NCBI GenBank assembly: GCA_035384605.1
Contig: DAOOIV010000069.1
Span: 11,185-28,756 of the forward strand
Reading direction: 5' to 3'
DNA length: 17,572 nt
Source: Phycisphaerae bacterium
GTDB lineage: Bacteria; Planctomycetota; Phycisphaerae; UBA1845; PWPN01
The translations under genes were made by a program, and so were the position numbers. The notes below the pieces were generated by a model. It saw only the letters and a list, made by a program, of their open reading frames with translations. It made no database searches and was not told where the DNA came from. Of the stretch, positions 1 through 5,422 are shown piece by piece; position 1 is the stretch's first letter; each line of letters begins with the position of its first letter.

Positions 1-55
1 GTCTTGGTTCCCGGTTGATCGCCGCCGATACACGGCCATCCGAGCCGGAAGTCAA
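1..55. repeat. 55-bp exact direct repeat, copy 1 (copy 2 at 330-384)
   Basis: The two copies match without a mismatch over 55 bases at a constant offset of 329 bases and diverge at position 56 (a in copy 1, g at 385). Copy 2 lies inside a coding region. Confidence 0.9.
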
Positions 56-98
56 AGGGGCGGCCCTTCTTTTCTCAGAGCCCAGCCTCGCGCCGTGA
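1..98 (+). other. Orphan in-frame copy of a piece of the downstream isomerase gene
   Basis: Positions 1-55 are identical, base for base, to 330-384 inside the downstream isomerase gene, the part encoding the end of its Tat signal and the start of the mature protein. The copy stays open in the same reading frame beyond the identity and stops at a TGA at 96-98, encoding unrelated residues after about residue 18. The window begins inside the repeat, so its left limit is unknown. It may be a partial duplication, the tail of a related gene, or an assembly artefact at a contig edge. No function is assigned. Confidence 0.6.
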
Positions 99-102
99 AG
101 TG

Positions 103-124
103 GGGCCGACGCCCTCGTCGGCCC
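103..124. repeat. Perfect GC-rich hairpin with tetraloop
   Basis: The arms GGGCCGACG (103-111) and CGTCGGCCC (116-124) are exact reverse complements around the loop ccct. There is no T tract on either side, so this is not a classical intrinsic terminator. It could be a terminator for an upstream gene outside the window or one of the small palindromes scattered through the window's gaps. Confidence 0.55.
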
Positions 125-181
125 TCTGTGAGACGGGCGGCCAAGATGCCGGTCCAAAGGGCGTTGGCCACCCGGCAGCTT

Positions 182-227
182 ATCGGATTGCAGATTTGAG
201 ATTGTCAGATTTCAGATCGGAGCCGGA
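182..227. repeat. Low-complexity AGATTTgAGATT-type word repeat
   Basis: An A/T-richer stretch with degenerate repeats of the words CAGATTT, GAGATT and CAGATTTCAGAT stands out against the GC-rich surroundings, just upstream of the isomerase gene. It resembles intergenic word repeats that I associate with planctomycete genomes. That resemblance is from memory and was not searched. The rest of positions 56-246 holds only the 103-124 hairpin and a looser inverted pair, GGCCAA (139-144) and TTGGCC (164-169). Confidence 0.45.
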
Positions 228-246
228 TTCGCTTACCATCTGGCGC

Positions 247-253
247 GAGGAGG
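247..253 (+). promoter_or_regulatory. Strong Shine-Dalgarno for the isomerase gene
   Basis: GAGGAGG lies 9 bases before the ATG at 263. It fixes that start, which in turn gives a clean Tat signal peptide. Confidence 0.8.
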
Positions 254-262
254 TTCTCACCG

Positions 263-1207
263 ATGACAGCGTTCAAGGAGCCTTCACGTCGCGAGTTTCT
301 TGCCGGTTCGATTGCCGCCGGGGCTGCAGGTCTTGGTTCCCGGTTGATCGCCGCCGATACACGGCCATCCGAGCCGGAAGTCAAGAGGGAAGAAACCTGG
401 CAGATCGGCTGCTACACCCGGCCGTGGGGCGGGCATGAGTACAGGATCGCCCTCGACGCTATCGCCGAGGCCGGGTTCAAGTACGTCGGTCTGATGACCG
501 CCAAGTCGCCGACCAACTTGATTCTCTCTTCCGCAACCACACCCGATGAGGCCGCTCGCGTCGGCGAGGAAGTCAAGAAACGCGGACTGAAGGTCGCGAA
601 CGTCTATGCGGGCGATTTCTTCTCGACCGAACCCGATGCGGCGGTCAGGGCTCTGCGACGCATGATCGACGCAAGCGCAATCGTCGGTTCGCCCGGTCTG
701 ATGCTCGGCGGCAGCGGCGATCCGAAACACAATGATGACTACTACCGCACGGTCGCCGCCTGCTGCGACTATGCCGCACAGAAGAACATCGGCCTGAGCA
801 TCAAACCTCACGGCGGCCTGAACGCCACCGGTCCGCAGTGCCGCAGAGCGATCGAATTCGTCGGGCACCGCAACTTCAGACTCTGGTATGATCCTGGCAA
901 CATCTACTACTATTCCGAAGGGCGGCTTGACCCCGTCGACGACGCGGCCATGGTGGACGGCCTTGTGGTGGGCATGTCGGTCAAGGACTACCTGCACCCC
1001 AAGAACGTGGACGTGACGCCGGGGACCGGCAAGGTCGATTTCGCCGCGGTCATGGCCCGGCTCAAAAAGGGCGGCTTCACCCGCGGCCCCCTGATCGTCG
1101 AAACCCTGGCTCGCGGGGATCTGCCCACGCTGCTGAGCGAGGCCAAGAAGGCACGGAGGTTTGTTGAGGACCTGACGGCGGGCAGAATCGCTGCGACGCG
1201 GCCGTGA
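263..1207 (+). CDS. Tat-exported sugar phosphate isomerase/epimerase-like TIM-barrel protein
   Basis: The 314-residue product starts with a twin-arginine signal (SRREFL at residues 8-13, then a small-residue hydrophobic stretch, probable cleavage near LIAAD at 28-32), so it should act folded outside the cytoplasm. The remainder fits the xylose-isomerase-like/AP-endonuclease-2 TIM-barrel family. SIKPHGG (179-185), WYDPGN (208-213), SVKDYLHP (239-246) and VETL (279-282) are strand-end motifs carrying the His, Asp, Lys-Asp and Glu residues that bind a divalent metal in such isomerases and epimerases. Length is normal for the family. Known members isomerise or epimerise sugars, inositols or keto-sugars; the substrate here cannot be read from sequence. 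The start is fixed by the GAGGAGG at 247-253. The gene stands alone on its strand. Part of its signal-peptide region is duplicated at 1-55. Confidence 0.85.
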   Translation: MTAFKEPSRREFLAGSIAAGAAGLGSRLIAADTRPSEPEVKREETWQIGCYTRPWGGHEYRIALDAIAEAGFKYVGLMTAKSPTNLILSSATTPDEAARVGEEVKKRGLKVANVYAGDFFSTEPDAAVRALRRMIDASAIVGSPGLMLGGSGDPKHNDDYYRTVAACCDYAAQKNIGLSIKPHGGLNATGPQCRRAIEFVGHRNFRLWYDPGNIYYYSEGRLDPVDDAAMVDGLVVGMSVKDYLHPKNVDVTPGTGKVDFAAVMARLKKGGFTRGPLIVETLARGDLPTLLSEAKKARRFVEDLTAGRIAATRP

Positions 1208-1273
1208 CGAAACCCCCTTCCCGGACCGTTCTGTGGTTGTCGTGCCGCGTGCCATGCCGGGTGCCGGGTGGCC

Positions 1274-1297
1274 ATGCCCACGGCCGTGCGCGGGCAT
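1274..1297. repeat. Diverged copy of the ATGCCCACG inverted repeat
   Basis: ATGCCCACG and CGCGGGCAT form a near-perfect inverted repeat. It is flanked by GGGTG like the better copy at 1347-1372, with which it also shares the sequence between the arms in part. Confidence 0.55.
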
Positions 1298-1346
1298 CCC
1301 CCTTGGAAACCTTACCGCTCGCCCCCGAATCCTTTCCGCCGGGTGC

Positions 1347-1372
1347 CATGCCCACGGCTTTGCGTGGGCATG
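1347..1372. repeat. Perfect 10-bp inverted repeat, 6-nt loop
   Basis: The arms CATGCCCACG (1347-1356) and CGTGGGCATG (1363-1372) are exact reverse complements around gctttg. This is the second copy of an element also present at 1274-1297. No T tract follows. Confidence 0.7.
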
Positions 1373-1392
1373 CGCCTCCAAATGAATCCGCT

Positions 1393-1416
1393 CGGCCCGG
1401 AATCCTTTCCGGGCCG
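1393..1416. repeat. Perfect 10-bp hairpin with TCCT tetraloop
   Basis: The arms CGGCCCGGAA (1393-1402) and TTCCGGGCCG (1407-1416) flank the loop TCCT. The core GGAATCCTTTCC recurs several times in this gap. Confidence 0.75.
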
Positions 1417-1423
1417 CATCCCC

Positions 1424-1441
1424 TGCGGAATCCCTTCCGCA
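1424..1441. repeat. Perfect 7-bp hairpin with TCCC tetraloop
   Basis: The arms TGCGGAA (1424-1430) and TTCCGCA (1435-1441) flank the loop TCCC. It lies 7 bases after the previous palindrome. Confidence 0.7.
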
Positions 1442-1453
1442 TTCACATATGAA

Positions 1454-1471
1454 TGACGATGGGAATCGTCA
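1454..1471. repeat. Perfect 7-bp hairpin with GGGA tetraloop
   Basis: The arms TGACGAT (1454-1460) and ATCGTCA (1465-1471) flank GGGA, the reverse complement of the TCCC loop of the neighbouring element. It may be the same kind of element inserted in the opposite orientation. Confidence 0.7.
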
Positions 1472-1481
1472 CCAGAAGGGT

Positions 1482-1499
1482 CCCAGATAGGAATCTGGG
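1482..1499. repeat. Perfect 7-bp hairpin with AGGA tetraloop
   Basis: The arms CCCAGAT (1482-1488) and ATCTGGG (1493-1499) flank AGGA, the reverse complement of the TCCT loop at 1403-1406. Confidence 0.7.
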
Positions 1500-1769
1500 G
1501 CCAGCGGCTCGCTCGGCCCGGAATCCTTTGGCATTCATGACGATGGCAATCCTCCACCAGCAGGTAGGGCAGGTCAGAGCCCCGCCAAGTCGCCCCGACC
1601 AAGCAGGGCGTCGACCTGCCGCAGGCCTATCCCTGTCATCTCCCCCGGCACGCTTTCTGCCTTCGCCCTTCATTCCTCACAGGTGCTGCGCAGCCAAGCA
1701 ACCTCGCAGAGTCGACATTCCAGCTCGCCACACCGCAGCCCCTCGGCCGACGCGGGCCATCGATGAGTC

Positions 1770-1820
1770 ATTGGTATCTGGGCATTGGTCATTCGGATTT
1801 CGACATTCGTCATTCGGCCC
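1770..1820. repeat. CATTGG/TCATTC/GACATTC word repeat
   Basis: Short related words (cattgg, gcattgg, tcattcgg, gacattc, tcattcgg) follow each other with little else between. On the minus strand the stretch is open and would give a repetitive peptide rich in MTN, which I take to be a spurious translation. It is the second low-complexity stretch of this kind in the window, after 182-227. Confidence 0.5.
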
Positions 1821-1848
1821 TCCGCTCGGCTGGGAAGCGGAAGACCCA

Positions 1849-1860
1849 GGAAAGGATTCC
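1849..1860. repeat. Isolated GGAA-AGGA-TTCC palindrome
   Basis: This is the exact reverse complement of the core GGAATCCTTTCC found at 1399-1410, so it has an AGGA loop. It is followed by GGGGCCAGCGG, which also follows the AGGA hairpin at 1482-1499. It lies about 50 bases beyond the stop of the minus-strand exported protein gene. Confidence 0.55.
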
Positions 1861-1908
1861 GGGGCCAGCGGACCGCCCGGGCATCTCCGTTTGAGGATTG
1901 ATCGCCCT

Positions 1909-2508
1909 CTATTTCGGCTCGATCTCGATAGCTACGTCGTCGATGTAGTAGGTCAGTTGCGTTTCCCAAACGGCACTGATGCCGAATGCGACGCGAATCT
2001 TGCCGTTGGTGGTGGCGGTGGCATCGATGACGTAGGTGTATGTCTTCCACCCTGCGACCTGGTCTGCGGCCATGCTGACGTCGAAATCCGACTCAGCGTC
2101 AGGGGCCTTGCCGCCGGCATACGCCGCAACTTTGGCCAGGGTGTTGAAGCTTTCCGATTCGCTCCAGAGCGAGAGCGACAGCATGACGGAGTATACCCTG
2201 CCGGCGGTGACATCGAATTCGCGGACCAACCAGATGGTCCCGTCGTCCTGGCCACCGTCAAGACAGAACCTGGCTGAATACCGGCCCTCGACAGCCTGAG
2301 CATCGCTCTGTTCGATCGCCCAAGCCACCGGATTACCGGGGTTGTTGGGGTCTTCGGGCACGTCCGAACCCTGCATCCACGATCCCAAACCGGTCTCGAA
2401 TCCGTCGTTGAAGATGACGGGCTCTTCGACGGGTGTCGTCAGGCAGTTGGCGCCTGTTATTGCGAACAAGCCAACCAGTGTGATCAGAATCCACCATGTG
2501 TTTCCCAT
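1909..2508 (-). CDS. Small exported protein with a jelly-roll (carbohydrate-binding-like) domain
   Basis: The 199-residue product begins with a hydrophobic signal (residues 4-20). A Cys follows at 22, but the context GANC is not a canonical lipobox, so a lipid anchor is doubtful. The mature part starts with NDGFETGLGSW (34-44) and has alternating beta strands, features common in galactose-binding-like and CBM_4/9-like beta-sandwich domains of secreted proteins. This is a fold guess, not a family match. The start is fixed by an AAGGAGGA-type ribosome site (complement of 2513-2520) a few bases before the ATG. It lies 56 bp downstream of the enolase-superfamily gene on the same strand and could share its transcript. 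The role may be sugar binding at the cell surface; no catalytic motif is visible. Confidence 0.7.
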   Translation of the reverse strand: MGNTWWILITLVGLFAITGANCLTTPVEEPVIFNDGFETGLGSWMQGSDVPEDPNNPGNPVAWAIEQSDAQAVEGRYSARFCLDGGQDDGTIWLVREFDVTAGRVYSVMLSLSLWSESESFNTLAKVAAYAGGKAPDAESDFDVSMAADQVAGWKTYTYVIDATATTNGKIRVAFGISAVWETQLTYYIDDVAIEIEPK

Positions 2509-2564
2509 TGCATCCTCCTTTGTCGCTCCGTTTGAGGTGTCCGGCGGGCAAGGTCACCTTACGG

Positions 2565-3731
2565 TCAAGCCTCCAGCAGCGTCTTGCCGTCAACCTCGAT
2601 GCGCACCGGCCTGCGGAATCGCTTAACGGTATCCGCATCGATGTCGACGCCCAGGCCGGGGGCCTCGGTCAGCCGTACCAAGCCGTCTGAGCCGGGTTGG
2701 AGGCAGGGTTTGCACAGGTTCTCGGCCAGGGGCGAGCCGGACTGTGGATATTCGAGGTAGACGAACCGCTCGACGCCGGCGAATACGTGCATCGCCGCCG
2801 CCAGGCTGAGCTTGCTCTTAAAAGTATGATTGACGTAGATGGCCCCGTGCTTCTCGGCCAGTCTGCGGACGTCATGCGCAGGGGTGATGCCCCCGATTCG
2901 CCCTGCATCGATCTGGACAAACGACACGCCCCCGTGCATGAGCAGATCCTCGGCGAATCGCACGGTATTGGAGCCCTCGCCTCCGGCCAGTCTGACCGGC
3001 GACTGTTCAGCCAAGCGGCCGTAGGCTTCAATCGCGTGGGGGTGAAACGGCTCTTCAAGCCAAGTGATGTTGTACTCGGCGAAGCGGCGAGCCCGCAGCA
3101 GGGCGGTTTGAACATCGTGGCCCCAGACGCATCCGGCATCAATCATGACCTCGTTGTCCGGCCCCATGCCCGCGCGGGCGGCGGCCACCAGGGCGACATC
3201 GTCATCGAGTGTTCCCTTGCCCATCGGCCCCCATCCGAACTTCGCGGCCCTGAAGCCGGCCGCTGCCAGCGATCCGGCCCGCTCGCGGGTCTGCTGAGCC
3301 GTGTCACCGAAGAGGACCGAGCCGTAGGGTCTCTTGGGATAAGCCTTCTGATCACCAAGGAGGCGGTACACCGGCAGACCGCGTTTCTTGCCTAGGATGT
3401 CCCAAAGGGCGATGTCGGCTCCCGAGTAAGCGTGGTGGATCTGTTCGATATCCAGTCCGCGGGCCCAGACTTTGGCCTGGATCCGCCGGATGTCCTCTGG
3501 TGTCTCGACGGTCTCGCCGAGAATGGTCTCGCGGATGTTAACGATATTGCTGTGCGACGGCGGGCAGCAATAGACAGCCATTGAGACCAAAGGTGACGCG
3601 TCGCACTCTCCAAAGCCTTCGATTCCGGCGTCGGTGCCAATGTGGACCAGGAGGGTATCCTGGGTCCCGTCGGCCGCATCGGTAATCTGCGGCAGTGCCA
3701 GGTAATAGAGCTCGATGTCGGTGATCTTCAT
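2565..3731 (-). CDS. Enolase-superfamily enzyme, mandelate racemase/muconate lactonizing type (sugar-acid dehydratase or epimerase)
   Basis: The 388-residue product has the usual family length and layout: an N-terminal capping domain (1-125) and a TIM barrel. Three metal ligands are visible: Asp198 (MIDAG), Glu226 (WLEEP) and Glu252 (GGEGS). A general-base pair, Asp275 (QIDAGRIGG) and His302 (NHTFKS), has the same 27-residue separation as the Asp-His dyad of mandelate racemase. At the second-strand position the protein has Lys164 in KFGWGP, without the second Lys of a KxK motif. Such enzymes abstract the proton next to a carboxylate; most bacterial relatives near sugar genes are acid-sugar dehydratases or cycloisomerases, and the substrate is unknown here. 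No strong ribosome site precedes the ATG. The gene is divergent from the Gfo/Idh/MocA gene and upstream of the small exported protein. Confidence 0.85.
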   Translation of the reverse strand: MKITDIELYYLALPQITDAADGTQDTLLVHIGTDAGIEGFGECDASPLVSMAVYCCPPSHSNIVNIRETILGETVETPEDIRRIQAKVWARGLDIEQIHHAYSGADIALWDILGKKRGLPVYRLLGDQKAYPKRPYGSVLFGDTAQQTRERAGSLAAAGFRAAKFGWGPMGKGTLDDDVALVAAARAGMGPDNEVMIDAGCVWGHDVQTALLRARRFAEYNITWLEEPFHPHAIEAYGRLAEQSPVRLAGGEGSNTVRFAEDLLMHGGVSFVQIDAGRIGGITPAHDVRRLAEKHGAIYVNHTFKSKLSLAAAMHVFAGVERFVYLEYPQSGSPLAENLCKPCLQPGSDGLVRLTEAPGLGVDIDADTVKRFRRPVRIEVDGKTLLEA

Positions 3732-4085
3732 GCCACTACTTTGCCCGTGCAGCGGTTTTGTGGCAAGGGGGGAGCATCCCGTTTTCGGTCGCGTTACGAA
3801 GGTCTGGCATGGTCGGAATCTGCGCGGCGGACGAAGCCTGCCGACGATCCGGGAAGCTCTCGGCAGGTCTCGGTCGCCGCAGCGACCTTACCCCTGCCCT
3901 GCTTGCGGCAACCGTCGACACATGTGCAACTATTTCAGGGATGCACCCTTGCAGGGACGCTGCGGTTCGGTCGCGCTTGATTCCATTGCCTTTGGTCGCT
4001 ATATCCATGGGCGATCGGAAGGGCAATTCCTCGCTTGCAACGGGCTCGCCGGCGGTGCGGGCCGGAAAGAAAGGAGAGACGCGCG
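3732..4085. other. Divergent intergenic region
   Basis: The 354 bases between the divergent enolase-superfamily and Gfo/Idh/MocA genes should hold both promoters. Apart from one sigma70-like candidate for the rightward gene and a ribosome-binding site, I see no strong palindrome or repeat. Open frames on both strands have non-protein-like compositions. Confidence 0.5.
3977..4005 (+). promoter_or_regulatory. Candidate sigma70-type promoter for the Gfo/Idh/MocA gene
   Basis: TTGATT (3977-3982) and TATATC (4000-4005) are separated by exactly 17 bases, each matching 4 of 6 consensus positions. They lie about 80 bases before the ATG at 4086. Planctomycete promoters are poorly characterised, so this is only a candidate. 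Confidence 0.3.
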
Positions 4086-5270
4086 ATGGCAAAAACCTGT
4101 AACGTCGCCCTGATCGGCCAGGGTTTTATGGGCCGAACGCACAGCAATGCCTATCTGAAGGTCGCCAAGTTCTTCAAACTGCCGGTCCAGCCGGTGATGC
4201 ACACGGTCTTTGGCATGAAGGAGGAGGATCCCCAGGCGTTCGCGGACCGCTGGGGTTGGAAGCACTCCTCCTCTGACTGGAAGAGCGTGATCCGGAACGA
4301 GGAGATCGACTTCGTCGATATCGTCACGCCTAATTACATGCACATGCCGCCGGCAATGGAGGCCCTGGAGGCCGGCAAACCGGTGGCTTGCGAAAAGCCC
4401 ATTGCGGGCACGCTTGCCGACGCGAGGGCGATGGTCGAGGCCGCCAAGAAGGCCAAAGTCAAGACTTTCGTGTGGTACAACTATCGGCGTTGCGCGGCGG
4501 TGGCGCTGGCCCACCAGCTTGTGAAGGAAGGCAAGATCGGACGCATTTACCATGTCCGTTGCATCTATCTGCAGGAGTGGGGCGGTCCGGAGACCCCGCT
4601 GCTCTGGCGATTCCAGAAGAAACTCGCCGGCAGCGGCGCCCACGGCGATCTGAACGCCCACATCGTGGACATGGCTCGTTTCATTACCGGTGACGAGATC
4701 GTGGAGATCAGTGGGGCGATTGCCGAGACCTTTATCAAGGAGCGTACTCTGGTCGAGACCGGGCCCAGCGGCGGGATTGCCGGAGGGGCCAAAGGCGCTA
4801 AAAAGAAGGGCAAGGCCGACGTCGACGACGCGGTGCTGTTCCTTGTTCGGTTCAAGAAGGGGGCGGTGGGCAGCTTCGAGGCCAGTCGGTTGGCCACCGG
4901 TTACCAGAACCAGAACGGGATCGAGATCCACGGCGACAAGGGCGCGCTGCGGTTCCGGTTCGAGGACATGAACTACCTGGACTACTGGGACAACACCATT
5001 GAGCGTCGACTGCAAGGCTGGAAGCGGATCATGTGCACATCGGGAGGGAATCATCCTTACGTCGGGAACTGGTGGCCGGATGCCCACATTCTGGGCTACG
5101 AGCACGGCTTTATCAACCAGGCCGCGGATATCATGAGGGTTTTGGGCGGCGAGAAGCCCGAGGTGCCGCTTCCTGATTTTGCCGATGCCTATGAGACGCA
5201 GCGCGTTCTGGAAGCGGCGTTGTTGTCGGCCGAGAGCCGTTGTGCGGTGAAGATGAGCGAGGTGAAATAA
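4086..5270 (+). CDS. Gfo/Idh/MocA-family NAD(P)-dependent oxidoreductase
   Basis: The 394-residue product has the Rossmann motif VALIGQGFMGRTHS (7-20), the ACEKPIAG motif with the family's catalytic Lys104, and GDLNAHIVD (187-195) with the His192 and Asp195 expected in the sugar-binding domain. The family oxidises or reduces cyclic sugars, inositols and related compounds with NAD(P). No export signal is seen, so it should act in the cytoplasm. I chose ATG 4086 because AAGGAGAG (4071-4078) precedes it; an upstream TTG at 4035 would add 17 Arg-rich residues typical of non-coding sequence. Residues 224-245 form a Gly/Lys-rich loop (GG, GGAKG, KKKGK) before the conserved VDDAVLFLVRF strand. The surrounding sugar-acid genes suggest a role in the same catabolic route; the substrate is not known. 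Confidence 0.88.
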   Translation: MAKTCNVALIGQGFMGRTHSNAYLKVAKFFKLPVQPVMHTVFGMKEEDPQAFADRWGWKHSSSDWKSVIRNEEIDFVDIVTPNYMHMPPAMEALEAGKPVACEKPIAGTLADARAMVEAAKKAKVKTFVWYNYRRCAAVALAHQLVKEGKIGRIYHVRCIYLQEWGGPETPLLWRFQKKLAGSGAHGDLNAHIVDMARFITGDEIVEISGAIAETFIKERTLVETGPSGGIAGGAKGAKKKGKADVDDAVLFLVRFKKGAVGSFEASRLATGYQNQNGIEIHGDKGALRFRFEDMNYLDYWDNTIERRLQGWKRIMCTSGGNHPYVGNWWPDAHILGYEHGFINQAADIMRVLGGEKPEVPLPDFADAYETQRVLEAALLSAESRCAVKMSEVK

Positions 5271-5345
5271 CGAAGCCGGCTCAGCCTGGCGCCACGGCTA
5301 AGTCGGTTCGAAGGGGCGGCTCACGCCAAGCGGCGTGGACCGCCC
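5271..5345. terminator. Tandem hairpins between convergent genes, likely bidirectional terminator
   Basis: Immediately after the oxidoreductase stop, 5271-5310 folds into a hairpin with outer arms like CGAAgCCGGCT and AGTCGGTTCG and an inner AGCC/GGCT. A second, stronger hairpin at 5314-5345 pairs GGGCGGctCACGCC with GGCGTGgaCCGCCC around the loop aagc. T-rich sequence after the second hairpin is short (gtcttct). The position between two converging genes supports termination, but neither hairpin has a full T tract. Confidence 0.5.
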
Positions 5346-5422
5346 GTCTTCTGCGCAGCCTGCGTGAAGTTGCCGGTGGACACGGGGACCGGCTGCTATG
5401 AGCAAACGCACAATGGCGCAGC

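Larger units (their letters stand above)
1208..1908. other. 0.7-kb intergenic region packed with small palindromes, between convergent genes
   Basis: No convincing coding region was found. Open frames crossing it have repetitive, low-complexity translations. Its left part (1266-1530) is a succession of short perfect hairpins and diverged copies of the motif GGAATCCYTTCC. The middle (about 1561-1660) has further GC-rich inverted words such as GGCAGGTC and GACCTGCC. The right part (1760-1860) has a word-repeat stretch and one more palindrome. Lying between two genes that converge on it, the region could terminate transcription from both sides. Confidence 0.7.

Noticed and set aside
284..1381. 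365-residue minus-strand open frame opposite the isomerase
   Set aside because: It is a mirror frame of a gene with a strong Tat signal and family motifs; its translation is His/Arg/Gly-rich.
1390..1500. Hairpin array as a CRISPR array
   Set aside because: The units are different palindromes with irregular spacing, with no constant repeat and no spacers of constant length.
4035..4085. TTG start adding 17 residues to the oxidoreductase
   Set aside because: The extra residues are mostly Arg and Cys and would cover the AAGGAGAG ribosome site of ATG 4086.
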